DNA from: Stemphylium vesicarium
Lineage: Eukaryota; Ascomycota; Dothideomycetes; Pleosporales; Pleosporaceae
NCBI GenBank assembly: GCA_004380135.1
Contig: QXCR01000068.1
Coordinates: 117,545 to 181,544, forward strand
Length of the DNA: 64,000 nucleotides
Reading direction: 5' to 3'
Within the stretch, counting starts at the first letter, position 1. The number at the start of each line of letters is the position of its first letter. Under the pieces are notes generated by a model. It was not told the origin of the DNA, made no database searches, and saw only the letters and a list, made by a program, of their open reading frames with translations. A program made the translations under genes and the position numbers. This document shows positions 1-11,448 of the stretch, one piece after another.

Positions 1-668
1 GTCGTATAATTGCGTAGCCTAGCAGCGACAAGTAGACTTGTACGTATTGTTAGCACAGCATAAAGTACCGTCTGGTCGTCTTCAACTTCTCAAGACAGAT
101 TGGTTGCGCGCCCAAGGTAGAGAATGTTGCCGTCCTGCTGCGTGTTGTGCAAGTCCCGCGACGGGCGGGTTGTCGCAATAAGCATGTCAGAAAACCGAAA
201 AACAGCAGAAAGGACGTCGGGCAACCCGACATGGAAGTAAGTGTGATTGATAGATTCTATTTTCGAGAGAAGGCGTTTGTGTGAAAGTGTGACTACTTAG
301 GAAGGTACGTACCCTTCCACCCCACCACTAGCGCCTGCCATCTTGGTGTCTGGCGCATACCATGCACTTGATTCAGCATAAAGACGTGCTACTAGTGATG
401 GCTGGGATATTTTGTCGATATATTACAATACACAGATTGCTTGCACAGCTACCCAAAACTTCCAATACTTCCAAGCATCGTTCGGACACCGAAATCGAGG
501 CGCGGCAGAGCTGCAGGCACTGCCATTGGACCTGCGCCCTCTCAAAGCAGGTGCATGTTGGCGCATACCCAAGGTACCATCGCCAGATGCACGAACACAG
601 TTCCATCTATTGGATTATAGGATAGCCTGCATGTTCATTTTGAGATCAGTCCAGGCTGGAATAGATGC

Positions 669-713
<45 letters not shown>

Positions 714-849
714 GGTGGTGTTGGCGCATACAGTACATCGTAACACCCAGTCTATCATGATCATGCACACATGTAGCAGTTAAGCTGAGTGTAAAGGCCG
801 GTGCTTGGTTTCCCCCCAGGTTGTAGAGACTGCGAATCAAGTCTAAAAC
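1..849. other. no gene seen; contains a TAG/GGT microsatellite
   Basis: I see no convincing coding sequence here. Short open frames exist on both strands but lack codon structure or recognisable domains. The main visible structure is a trinucleotide run of about 14 TAG units followed by GGT units at roughly 668-720. It creates artificial poly-Val and poly-Tyr/His reading frames. Confidence 0.6.
668..720. repeat. (TAG)n-(GGT)n microsatellite
   Basis: The sequence is a perfect TAG triplet run that changes into GGT triplets. It is probably polymorphic between strains. A second and longer TAG array lies near 11.4 kb. Confidence 0.95.
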
Positions 850-1653
850 TTAGCCTTTGCTTGCTTCTGGTTCGATCCTCACTTCCTGGATCTCCTTTGG
901 AACGATTGGAGCGTCGGGCGCAAAGACGACAGAAGCTTTTTTCTTCGGTCTCATCCAATGGGGTACGTGCGACTTCCCGGTAGTTTTTCCTTGATCCCAT
1001 GTCTTTACGGCGAATCGCTGCGCCCAAGGCGCCTTGGTGCTGTGCTGGAGGTATTTGAGAAGAGAGAAAGCCCTGGCATAGGCTTGGAGATCGTGCTCTC
1101 CTAAGTTGGTGAACGGTCCGAGTGCTGGAAACTTCAAGTCCAGGTATTTAGCTTGGAATCTCGGAGGCCGCTTGCCTTTCCTAGCGTCGAAGTCGACACA
1201 GTTTTTTTCAATCTCGCTCTGTGTCCAAGAGGGCGATATGGAACTCTAGTTCGAGGTGTGATCTTTTGGGTATAGGCTTCCAGCGTCCTCGTCGCTTGAG
1301 ATGTCGACTGCGTTGTCTCGGAGGAGCTCAAGGACGTTCTCTAGTCGTATCTTGGTGACGTCGTCCTCTAGACGGTTGTAGAATTGCAGTGTGATGGGGC
1401 ACATTGCGAATCTTCTGAGATCTCCAGTATTCGTGTAGCCGAGATATGTAGTCATCTGCCCTTCGCCTTCCCAGATCTTCTTGCTGAATGACTTCGTGTC
1501 CTCGGGCTTCCCTGGCGTCTTGACAACGCCATCTTTCTCGGCAAATTTGTGGAGTTTCTTTGCCTTTGAAAAGGCTGGGGATGATGCTTGGGGGCCGCCT
1601 TCTTTGCCGGCCGCGCGTTTGGCGGGCGTCCGAGGGCTCGAACTGTCAGCCAT
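850..1653 (-). CDS. unrecognised basic protein, frame interrupted by one in-frame TAG
   Basis: A single minus-strand frame runs from an ATG at 1653 to a TAA at 850 (268 codons), broken only by TAG at 1246-1248. The N-terminal part is Lys/Ser/Pro-rich, then a moderately conserved-looking segment contains TYLGYTNTGDLRRF. Downstream of the TAG the frame is again protein-like (for example KGKRPPRFQAKYLDLKFPAL). I do not recognise the family. There are two explanations for the TAG. It could be removed by a 63-nt intron beginning GTCGAC and ending ACTAG, but that donor is poor. Or it is a nonsense change, with CAG to TAG the simplest. If the stop is real, the product is a 135-residue truncated protein. 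Short inferred distance to MTG2 (about 490 nt) does not suggest shared control. Confidence 0.55.
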
Positions 1654-1963
1654 GGCTCTGTGGTATCGTCAGCGGTAAGCTTTTGCAAGAATCCGCACTT
1701 TGGCGTACCATTAATGTGTTTGATCTGTTTTGCGCAAAAGCGCAAGTGGCAGCAAGAACAAAAGTGAAACAGCGAGTACGCCGTTGGATAGAGGTTGAAA
1801 GCTGGATTAAAGAGGAAGCTGAGTTGAGGAAGCCAGCTGGGTTAAGTACGTTGGCAGAAACTCGCTCTCTCACTCACCTCGATTTCCATCCTATGGCGCT
1901 AGTGAGCACCTCAAACCCCACTCACCACCAGGGCAACTACAAGGAGAGTAAGAGTGAGGGAGC

Positions 1964-1996
<33 letters not shown>

Positions 1997-2142
1997 GAAA
2001 AAGAGAGGCGAGGAAAGAACCAGAACGAAAGAAAGACGAAGAGAAAATACTGCAGCAGTATTGAGGATGCCAATTCATCAAGAGCATGTATAGTAAGGGA
2101 AGGAGTGATGAGAGGAGAAAAGGATATCATTGCTACATGCAT
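1654..2142. other. intergenic, with a GA dinucleotide run
   Basis: No gene is supported here. The region lies between the start of the unrecognised gene and the stop of MTG2, so it should hold the promoter of the former and the 3' region of the latter. A GA run occupies about 1964-1990 and sits in a purine-rich stretch that continues to about 2045. Confidence 0.6.
1964..1990. repeat. (GA)n microsatellite
   Basis: About 13 GA units occur in a purine-rich stretch downstream of the MTG2 stop codon. Confidence 0.9.
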
Positions 2143-3813
2143 CTACTCCTCCAACAAATCCATCACCAACTGCGGAATGACCTGCACACCCTCACCTTGA
2201 ATCGCACTGATCGGCACAGCCTGAACATTGCGCTTCCAAGCATGTTTGCGATTACTTGGGTGAGGTTGCGTCCCCTTGGTCACGGCATCCAGATATCGAC
2301 TCAGCGACTCAAAGTTGGCCTGGGTATCCGGTAAGTCCGCCTTTGTCGCGACAACAAACCACGGTTTCGAGGAAATCGGTACCGTAGTGAGAAAAGGCAG
2401 AGGCTCCGGTGACGAGTCCAGATGCGGAGAGTCGAGAAGGTCAGACGCATCGTTGGGCGGTGGCTTATTATTAGCAGGGGTATAAGTCACCATTCTGCGT
2501 TCCGTCTCGGCGTTCAGCTCCTTGCCGCGCAGAGTCTCGTACTCGGATACCTCGCGCCAGAGCAGCTTGAGCGCGTCGACGGCTTCGCCAGCAGACAGGT
2601 CGATGACAAAAGCAAGGACCGCGGCACGTTCAATGTGTCGCAGAAAGCCCAGCCCAAGCCCTTTGTCTAGATGCGCATCCTCAATCAGACCCGGTACGTC
2701 CGCAATGGTAAAGTTGTCGCGTATCTCTCCATTCGGCCTGCGCGACTTGACCAGTGGCCGGCCCTTGTGGTTGTCCAGAACAACAGTTCCGACGTTTGGT
2801 TGGAGGGTTGTGAAAGCCCAGCTGCCCACTCGCGCACGGCTGTTGCTCAAAGATCGCAACAGCGTACTCTTGCCGGCGTTGGGCAGACCAACGAGCCCCA
2901 GATCAGCCAGTATTTTCAATTCCAATTGTAGTGAAATCTTCAAGGCCTCGTCTCCCCGTGTAGCCATCTTCGGCCGGGAATTAAAAGGCGTCATGAAATG
3001 TGGATTGCCCAAGCCGCCCATCGCTCCTGCTGCTATCAGCATCGGCGTTTCCATGTGCTTGTCCAGGTCCAACCACATGGGCGCTTCCGGCTCGAGGGCT
3101 GCAAGATGCGATCTCCGTGGTGGAGGGAGCTTGGGAAACTTCATCCTGTTGAGCTCAGATGGTATCGTCCCTGGATACACGAGCCATCTATCTTTCCTAT
3201 AGTTGGGTTGCCCCTCTTCTATTTCCTCTTCCTCGCCCTCCTGCTGCTCCATCTTCCAGTGCTCCTGCTCCATTATCGCAACCGGGTCGTGTCGTTGCAG
3301 TTCGCGCACAATGGTCCCCACAGGCACCGTGATCAGAATGTCCGTCCCCCGCTCGCCGCCCTTGACTTTGCCCTGGCCGTTGCGCCCTCTGCCCGCCTTG
3401 ATTAATCGCCGGCGGGCCAGCTTGTGCAAGGACGTCTCGCCGCGAACGGCTTGTATGTATACATTGCCTCCGCTACCGCCATCGCCGCCGTTGGCAGGCC
3501 CTTCTTCAATGTACTTCTCACGCAGGAAGGAGACACAGCCGTGGCCGCCGGCACCGGCTTCCACCGTGAGGATGCATCGGTCGGCAAATGGCGTGAGGGA
3601 ATAGTCGTCGGCTGTGGGGTCTAATCGCGAGGAATGCGCATTCGGTTGCGCATCGGACTGCTCAGCTGCCGTGTTGTAACGTCTTCGCTGCAACGGGAAT
3701 CGCCTACGAAGCAGACATATACGCGCAACCGAGGCAAGTTGCCCCTGGGACAGTGCGGGATACAGAAACGGCGTCAGCGTACCGCTTAGGCAGTTCGATC
3801 GAGCGAAAGACAT
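2143..3813 (-). CDS. MTG2: Obg/CgtA-family GTPase, mitochondrial (Mtg2-like)
   Basis: This is a 556-residue uninterrupted frame with ATG at 3813 and TAG at 2143. The first ~50 residues are Arg-rich and nearly free of acidic residues, as expected of a mitochondrial presequence. Residues ~77-170 form the glycine-rich Obg fold (motifs such as NGGDGGSGGN and KVKGGERGTD). After an acidic insert at ~190-202 the GTPase domain shows G1 GLPNAGKST (309-317), G3 DVPGL (372-376) and a G4-like ATKADL motif near 487. Known Mtg2 proteins associate with the large mitochondrial ribosomal subunit and are needed for its assembly. The G4 element reads TKAD rather than NKxD, a common variant. The acidic insert inside the Obg part is typical of fungal lineage expansions. 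I am confident of the family; the mitochondrial role is inferred from the presequence and from yeast. Confidence 0.93.
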   Translation of the reverse strand: MSFARSNCLSGTLTPFLYPALSQGQLASVARICLLRRRFPLQRRRYNTAAEQSDAQPNAHSSRLDPTADDYSLTPFADRCILTVEAGAGGHGCVSFLREKYIEEGPANGGDGGSGGNVYIQAVRGETSLHKLARRRLIKAGRGRNGQGKVKGGERGTDILITVPVGTIVRELQRHDPVAIMEQEHWKMEQQEGEEEEIEEGQPNYRKDRWLVYPGTIPSELNRMKFPKLPPPRRSHLAALEPEAPMWLDLDKHMETPMLIAAGAMGGLGNPHFMTPFNSRPKMATRGDEALKISLQLELKILADLGLVGLPNAGKSTLLRSLSNSRARVGSWAFTTLQPNVGTVVLDNHKGRPLVKSRRPNGEIRDNFTIADVPGLIEDAHLDKGLGLGFLRHIERAAVLAFVIDLSAGEAVDALKLLWREVSEYETLRGKELNAETERRMVTYTPANNKPPPNDASDLLDSPHLDSSPEPLPFLTTVPISSKPWFVVATKADLPDTQANFESLSRYLDAVTKGTQPHPSNRKHAWKRNVQAVPISAIQGEGVQVIPQLVMDLLEE

Positions 3814-4365
3814 GCGTCGATTGCGAAGGTGGCGGCGGAATTGGGGGTGTATTGTCTCACGCGCTACGCTATGATTTCTATAATATCATCGCGTCGCGGG
3901 ACTAGCGAATGACGGCCTCGCAAAGATCCGATGATCTACAGCGCTTGATCAGAGCTAGTCTTCCATACCTCGGTCCCTTTTTCTGTGTCTGCACTTGAAC
4001 TCGTAGTTGGGGGCTTCTTTGCTGCCTCTAGCTTGTAGATTGGAGACTTCGGAGGAGCCCCGATGGGTTTGCTTTTCCCGAGTGGCTGGTGTTTCAATGC
4101 CTGGCTCAGGAGGAGCTGCACTTGCCTCGGTACCTACACGAATATGCCCACCAATGCCTGGAGACACTTATAAGTCCATCCATCGTATCTTTACTTTTGC
4201 CCATCCGTAAAGTTTGCCACCGCTTGCCATAGATCACGAGGCTTACAGGTCACATCAGTGCATGTACCTGTGTAGTGCCTCCCAGCTCCAACCCCGAATC
4301 CCCGATACACCCCGCGCTCCGCCCCCATCGCCAGTAACGCCTTTCGCCCCGCCTCAGCCCCCATC
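3814..4365. other. divergent intergenic region between MTG2 and the SDR gene
   Basis: No coding sequence is supported in these 552 nt. The two flanking genes point away from each other, so both promoters should lie here. I see no clear TATA box. Confidence 0.6.
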
Positions 4366-5436
4366 ATGATTCGATGTGCCTTGCTCGCTGTCGTTTCGGT
4401 CATTATCCGAATTGCCAACCCCGAATGGCTGAGCTTTGGGAGTAAGCTTGGCCTATCCAGCAGTCAGCTTGCAACCCTCCATTGGTACCTCAAGTGGGCG
4501 TTGCCTGTATGGGCCATAGTGGACCTCAACTCTGCGCTGAATCGCTTGGCGGAAAGGCGATGGATGATCAAGACCGATAAATCCATCTGGAACTGGAAGA
4601 GTGAGGTGGCTGTCGTCACCGGGGGATCAGCGGGTATTGGGGCCTGCGTAGTCCAGAAGCTCGTTTCCCATGGCATCAAGGTCGCAGTTCTGGACGTTAG
4701 CCCCCTCTCAAGCGTCTTCACCAAAGGTCAGTCGCGGCACATAATCAGCTTGTTTCATACTAATGAATGTTTAGATGAGTTGGCTCATGTACGATACTAC
4801 AAGTGTGATATCACGTCACGAGACAACATTCACCAGGCTGCAGAGGCTATACGCTCCGACCTGGGCTCGCCATCTATTCTCGTCAACAACGCTGGCATCG
4901 GCAATGCGTGGACCGTTCTCGACATTCCTCAAGAAAGCCTGAGGAAGATGTTCGAGATCAATCTCCTAAGCCACTGGAGCACCGTCCAAGAATTCCTGCC
5001 AGATATGATTGCAAAGAAGAAAGGCCACATCATGGCCGTTGCCAGTCTGGCTTCATTCGTAGCCCTTGCCGGTGCTGTCGACTACAGCTGCACAAAAGGG
5101 GCGCTTTTGGCTTTCCATGAGGGCCTTACCCAAGAGATAAAGCATCGCTACAAGTGCCCCCAAGTCCAGACCTCAATCGTCCATCCGAACTGGACCAAGT
5201 CGGCCATCACATCGCATGAAGCCATTTCGGCGGGGCTGAAAAAGGCTGGAGCCAAGGTCCTGGAAGCAGAAGATGTGGCCGAGGCAATGGTAAACCAGAT
5301 CATTTCTGTCAAGAGCGGACAACTAGTCCTTGGGCCGTCGATTTCTCCCAAAGTTCGTGCAATGCCTCTGTGGTGGCAGGAGCTCATTCGCGATTCCCAA
5401 GCCCACATCGTCACGGGAAATGGATCGACTGCATGA
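4366..5436 (+). CDS. membrane-anchored short-chain dehydrogenase/reductase (SDR)
   Basis: The open frame is continuous, yet it contains a canonical intron at 4727-4774: donor GTCAGT, branch site TACTAAT, acceptor TTTAG, 48 nt and therefore a multiple of three. Splicing joins FTK to DELAHVRYYKCD and gives 340 residues. The Rossmann cofactor motif TGGSAGIG is at 85-92. In spliced numbering, NNAG is at ~158-161 and the catalytic set is Ser ~211, Tyr224 and Lys228 (YSCTK). The first ~50 residues hold two hydrophobic stretches, like the N-terminal anchors of lipid-droplet or ER enzymes of the HSD17B11/13 and RDH10 types. The substrate is probably a lipid or retinoid-like alcohol, which is family inference. 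The gene is divergent from MTG2. The reaction is NAD(P)-dependent alcohol/ketone interconversion. Confidence 0.88.
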   Translation: MIRCALLAVVSVIIRIANPEWLSFGSKLGLSSSQLATLHWYLKWALPVWAIVDLNSALNRLAERRWMIKTDKSIWNWKSEVAVVTGGSAGIGACVVQKLVSHGIKVAVLDVSPLSSVFTKGQSRHIISLFHTNECLDELAHVRYYKCDITSRDNIHQAAEAIRSDLGSPSILVNNAGIGNAWTVLDIPQESLRKMFEINLLSHWSTVQEFLPDMIAKKKGHIMAVASLASFVALAGAVDYSCTKGALLAFHEGLTQEIKHRYKCPQVQTSIVHPNWTKSAITSHEAISAGLKKAGAKVLEAEDVAEAMVNQIISVKSGQLVLGPSISPKVRAMPLWWQELIRDSQAHIVTGNGSTA

Positions 5437-6200
5437 ACTCATCCTTCGAATCCTTCATGGACAGGGAAGAGCGGCACCTGAACGGTGCGGTACGGTACGC
5501 ACCCGTTCAAGCCGTGTGGGGCCAGGATCCTCACTGAGAATGGGGCATGTTCCAACCAGAACAAGGTACCACAATTTGTAGAGGTCATCGCAATGTTACC
5601 GCGAGGCCGAATCAGCTGCACAGACGCCTTCGGGGTTGCTAGGATTGCGATAGCTGCGCCACGGCGAGATCAGGACATGAAGACTTCATTGGCGCTTCGC
5701 GTGCGACGTTAGCGACGTTGATGTATGTATGTTTTTTGCGCAGCAACGGGTTGGCAATGCGACATAATCGCGACTTCCAAAATCTACGATATGACCGATT
5801 AAGCCAAAGGATCCAGAATATGCGAACGATGCGAACGATGGAACGCCACAGCCGCGTTTCTGAGCTAATGATAGTTGACGCCCGTGTGGTATTCTAGGAT
5901 TGGTGTGCATGCAAGACTCAGCCCCAAAGTTCCTTAATCGGGGACAATGCAAGGTACCTTGAACGCTTACCCCATTTCGGCGTGAACAAAGTGCGACCAA
6001 AAATGAAGGACTTTGGTCTTTGCAGTAAGAGGCGCGGGATTCAATAGTCATATGTCGCCTCTTTGCTTTTTCCTGTTTCATCATTTCAAGGTATTCTTGT
6101 TTGTATAGTGTTGTGAGGTGTCGCGCCTCGCCCTGTTGTTCGCTTTGCTTTGCTTCGCGTTTCCTCAAGTCAGTCGTTTCAGAATCTCGTGGGCGTCGCG
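5437..6200. other. intergenic, no gene seen
   Basis: This 764-nt stretch lies between the SDR stop and the start of the mucin-like gene. A minus-strand frame at 5686-6168 has no recognisable domain and biased composition, so I do not call it. The promoter of the mucin-like gene should be near the right end. Confidence 0.55.
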
Positions 6201-9200
6201 ATGGGTTGGTTAATGGGAGTTTTGGTCGCTTGTTGCACTACCGCTTCGTTGATTGTTGAATGTAATGGGGCGCCGAATACACAAAGTAAGTGCGACGTTT
6301 GTGTTCTTTCTTTTTTCTGTGGCAGTTTACTAATGCTTGTGGGAAAGATGCAAGATTGCTTAATACACCCGACTCGATTGGAAGATATCCTATAATACCG
6401 CGTCGCGAACTATCTTTTCATAATGGAACGAGTATACCGAACACGCTCGACAATACCTCGCAGCTCTCTGCTACGTCTACAGACTCTGATGTCTTCACAC
6501 CATCGACGGTGGAGTCTTCCACCACAACGACGCCAGAGAGCCACGCGCCTCCCACGGTAACTGCGCAGTCGCCAAGATATACTCTCGTTTCTAAACCATC
6601 AACTTCCGTATCGACATCAAATACTCCTCTCAGCGGAAGTAGCCATACCCCTTCGCCGCCATTTACCGCTAGTGGCCATGGAGCAGTGTCGCATAGCATC
6701 AGCAAAGCAAACCATGCATTTTCAAGCACACTGGCTACTTCCACCACATCATCACAAGAATGGATATCCGACCAAGCATCTTCGAGCCTCTCTGAAGTTG
6801 CCTCATCGACCCGCGCATCACCAACCACTACCGAACTCCGAGTAGATGCGGAAGCTGCGCCGAGCATGAGCTTGAACACTTCTTTTGTATCGATGGTCTC
6901 GGCAGATGATCTTTACTCGAGTGCCTCGGGAAGCCAGCCGCCCATACACACACCAGACGCCGCTCTTACGACCCGCAATAGCACGTCTTCGAGTCTGTCA
7001 CCAGCGACGATCGTGGAAGTCCAGGAGCATAATAGTCAGAGCGTAACATCAAGTCTAATGCGGTCTGCTACCGATACATGGCAGATGTATGTACCGGCGT
7101 CCACTCCGAGCTTCCCAGCCTACCCTACTCCGGCATCGTCAAGCCAGTTGGATCAGTACAACGGTACAGCCACTGAAGCTTCCGATGTGGTGCCGAGCTC
7201 AATCGCAACACCTTTGACTACATCTTCAAACTCAAGTGTACCTGTGTACGTTGCAGACGCCACTCCAGCGATATACCCTACTCAGGTATCATCAAGTCGA
7301 CTAGATCAGCATAGCAATACAACCACCGAAGCTTCCAGTGCAGCGTCAACCTCTACCGCGGCGACTTTGACTGCACCTTCGAACTCGAGTAAGCCAGTTT
7401 ACGCTGCAGACATCAGTCTAACGATGAGTCGCATACAATCTTCCTCGGTCGATGAATCCAGTACAGCAAGCCCTTCATTCACTCCAATCAGTATGAGCGC
7501 GTCCTCGACTCCTAGCTCTATGCTCTCGAGCACCTCAACAAGTCCCACAGCACTACACCTACATTCAGTATCCACCTTGTCTAGCTGGTCATTCCCAAGT
7601 CCTTCCACTGTCGGTGCAAGTAGCAGCAGCTCGACATCGGTCAGTGGATCCGTCACTTCTGTAACGAGCATAACGCCAACCAGTATAGTCCCACAGCAAA
7701 CCGCGACATCCTCTTCAACAGTCCCAGAGAATCTCCCAGTCTCCAAAGGTTCTGTGCTGAATGGTACGTCGGAAGCGATCATCTTGCCCACAGTCAGTTC
7801 TGAGATGAGTGTGGGTAAGCTTGCTTCGACGTTGGACGGCTTTATCTGGCCTGGTTCTCAAAGCGTGGTCCTATCGAGTTCAATGCTTTCAGTAAGACCT
7901 ACTGGTTCAGTATTTCCCAGTCCTTCTGTCTCGCACTCTACGATCGAGTACTGGGATATAACGCTCACGATAAGCCCGACTGCATCAGGACCAGTCGAAA
8001 CCCAAACGGATGCCATTTCCATCGTTACTCGACCCACGATCTCGATGATAACAGGCCCTATCGGCATGCCGCTGCCGAATGAACCGACCGCGGGTTTGCC
8101 GGGTAATGGCACAGTGTCCTCCTCGGGTATCTTTGCGACCTCTGCCCTAGTCACTGAAAGTCTCTCAAGTTTTACTGGGAGCGATTCAGCGTCCAGCACG
8201 ATCGAACTGAGTACTCAACATTCATACACATTTGATGGTTCAACGCAAACCTCACAAGTATCAACGACCAGTCAAAGTCCAATTGTTTCATCTGTGCAAA
8301 CTACCAGGACCTCGAGTTTACAGATGGAGCTTAGCAGCATCTTCTTTGTACAACCAATCACCACTTCAGGAATCGATGTTACCTCATCAGCTGCTTCCGT
8401 ACCTTTCCCAACCACATCTACAACTCCTACTGACTGGGATTCTACCTTGACATCCGGCATCACGGAAGAAGTCATTTCTTCTACCAGACCTGTGCTTCCC
8501 ACCAGCAGTGGCGGTAGCTCAAAGACGAGTAACGTAGATCGCTCTCAACCTATTTCAACGTCAAGTGCCAGTTTCTCCACCGTTAGGCCATCGCCGATTT
8601 CCTTTATCTCGGCAACCAGTAGCTTTGTGACGAAAACAAAGACACGAAACTCTGAGAACCCATCGCAAACAAGGTCTTCATCAGATGATATCAACGAGAC
8701 GGCAACAAGGAGAGAAAGTGAAACTCCCCTTCCTACTAGCAGTCCTACGGAGACGGTAGCCGCGGCGGCACCACGTCCACTGACCCCGTCCGAGACCGCT
8801 GGGGTTGCCCTTGGGAGTACAGCTGGGGTTCTCCTTGCGATCGTCGCTGCGATCTTCGTTGCTCGCCGTTATCACGCGATGCATACCGCAAAGCGCGCAA
8901 GCGGGGCATCATCAAGCGCATATCCTCGGGTCGCATATTTGTACGATCCTTCGCTTGGCAACGGTGAAAGTGGCGGCGGCGGCGGGGATGAAGAGGCCTC
9001 CGCTTTCATGTCTGGGGGTGCGGGTGGTTTGCCACCTCCATCAACCGGAAGTAGAACGCCGCCTCGTGCTCCTAACAATTCTCTCGACTATGGATATCGC
9101 CAACGATTCAGCATTAGTGGCTTGCACTACAGCGATCCCGGCAATCCCTTCTCAGATCCCGAGGATCCTTGGATGGATTGGAGGAGCAGTGACGCCATTC

Positions 9201-10426
9201 ATACACCAAGCCACACAGCCTCTGCTCTTGCTGCCGCGGTTGCAGGATACTGCAATGGACCACAAAAGCCGCTTCCGCTTACCCCCAATAGGCCATCCAC
9301 ACAAGCATTCCACGACCACATCATCCCTTCTCCTACGCTAAGCCCGCTAATGAACGGCTGTAGTCTACGCCGCAGCCCCGCACTATCGTCTCATCGGAAT
9401 AGCGTCAAGAGCCAAAGATCACTGAGAAAGCTTCATAGTTGCCCTTCGCCAAATCCTGCGGCGAGGGACTACCCACCCCGGTCACCCTATGGTAGAGGGC
9501 CAAGACAGAGCCTTACCTCAGTCAAGGAAGCAGACAGCAAAGAGTCATTGCCAGACCCGATAGAGCACGACCTACTCCTGCCCGTGGACATACGGACCGA
9601 GACGCCAGACTCAGTCATCGTATACGCACCCGCACCAGTCTCCAGAACAACACGACCACCGTTACCAACAATATTTTCCGAACACCAGCCCCTCAGGATA
9701 TCTCAGCCTCGCACCGCCATACAAGCAAAGGCGCCTCGATCAACAGGCAGCATCCTCTTCCCAACCCACAAAGACCCACCCCCATACTCCTCCACGCCAC
9801 TCGCGCAAGAAAGCCCATGGCCACCTATTCCCCTCTCATCCAGCCCCTACAGCTCCAGCTCCCAAACCATGACCCAAGTAACCTACAACGACTTCCCCAC
9901 CCCACCAACAACCACGCCGCGCTACAAGGGTTGGGACGACATAAAGCGCCGCTCAGACAGCTCGTCCAGTCTCATGTCTCTCCTTTCAGCCACAACAAAA
10001 GCAACGCCCCTTCTTCCTCCTTCAGCCCACCATTTCACCCCTCCAGTCCCCCGACGGAAACTCACGCCACCGCCTCCGCTAAAAAAGCGCTCGCTCATTC
10101 AACTTAGACGTAAGACTCCCTTGGCTGGTACCGGTCAGCCTGTGACAATGGCGACGCCGTTCTCACCACTTACGGTCAACACGAAGTTTACGGCGTATGA
10201 TAAGGGGGATGTGGGGTTTGAGGGGCCGAGGATGAGACTGCTGGCTAAGGTTAATAGTATGGGGGATTTGAGAGGGGAAGAAGAAAGAGGAGGTAGAGGA
10301 CAAGGGGTGGGGGTAGGGGCTAGAATGGGGAGAGAGGGGAAGGTATTGGGGTATCGGGATAGTGTGTTGAGGAAGAAGGAGAAGGATGTTGGATTGGGGA
10401 TTATTGGGCGGTGGAGTCAGGGATGA
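6201..10426 (+). CDS. mucin-like single-pass membrane protein with long cytoplasmic tail
   Basis: The model has exon 1 at 6201-6285, an intron at 6286-6347 (GTAAGT donor, TTTACTAAT branch site, AAAG acceptor) and exon 2 at 6348-10426, encoding 1387 residues. Exon 1 codes for a signal peptide (MGWLMGVLVACCTTASLIVE). Residues ~30-840 are overwhelmingly Ser/Thr/Pro, expected to be heavily O-glycosylated. Some segments are internally related, for example near 7130-7270 and 7260-7390, which both carry SSSxLDQ followed by TEAS. A transmembrane helix is at ~846-868 (AGVALGSTAGVLLAIVAAIF), followed by RRYHAM. The ~515-residue tail is Pro/Ser-rich and basic near its end. No Cys-rich WSC or other ligand domain is visible. 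Architecture resembles cell-wall stress or mucin-type sensors (Mid2, Msb2), but the tail is much longer than in those. A sensor role is inference. Confidence 0.8.
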
Positions 10427-11381
10427 TAGAGGGATGATATCCCAAGTCGAAATTTCCTTTCTAATTGTAATATTTCTTTCCTTTTGTCCTAAGGAGCTGT
10501 CGTATTGGGAACGGCGGCCACAGTATACATATACACATTCACATACGATGTCTCATATAGTTAACATCTTTTTAATATAGTTACAGCGAGAATTAAACTA
10601 TGCGTTACACTACTACAAGTAACTAGCATACCGCTATGTAATCTTTTCCACTATACACAGAGGAATGTCAAGATATAAGAAAGAGCAGCTAGCCCATTAA
10701 AGCATAAAGAACACAGATGCTAGAGTTGCAAACAAGTCGTGCAAGCTAGGCTTATATTACTGCCAATCTATGCATTCTATCCGGCTTAGCCGCTATATAC
10801 CGTACATTCAACTTTGCACGTAATCCTCTACTCCGCTTCCGCATTGCCAAATCAAACCCTCGCATGTGACACTCGCCCAGCACATTCCCGTAGCACCTCT
10901 TCACAGTTATAGAATAAAGCTTTACTATTACACCATATCACGTCCACTCTCTTTACCAAAATAAAAGGCGAGTATGAACAGCGCTACACAAGCATACCCT
11001 ATGTTTTTCTTCCCTTCTTTCATCACACTCCGAGCCTAGGCTAGCTACACCCCTACAACTATTTAAAACTCTACTATTCTCTTACCTATCCTCGAATACC
11101 TACAAATTAACCCTAGTTTCTACATTCTTTACGATGAAGCTCCACCTCCCTTACCCACCCATGCAGGCAGCATCTTTCTGGTGCAAATGCACCGGCGGCG
11201 CCGACGTCGACATAGCCGATATAACATACAACTGCTGCTCGAGCGGCGTTGCAGTCGGGGGGGGGCGGAACACTAGTCTGCCAGTTGGCTGCGTAGTTGC
11301 TACTGTTTTTGGGGGGGTTTTTTTTGGTTTGTTAAGTAGGAATGTAGGGTAATGTTCTCTACCATAATAATACATGTGACT

Positions 11382-11448
<67 letters not shown>

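Noticed and set aside
412..783. 123-codon frame with a poly-Val run
   Set aside because: The Val run is produced by the TAG/GGT microsatellite, and the flanks have no coding features.
2522..3202. 226-codon plus-strand frame
   Set aside because: It is antisense to the MTG2 GTPase domain, whose motifs are unambiguous.
5686..6168. 160-codon minus-strand frame
   Set aside because: It has no recognisable motif and no splice logic, and its composition follows the local sequence bias.
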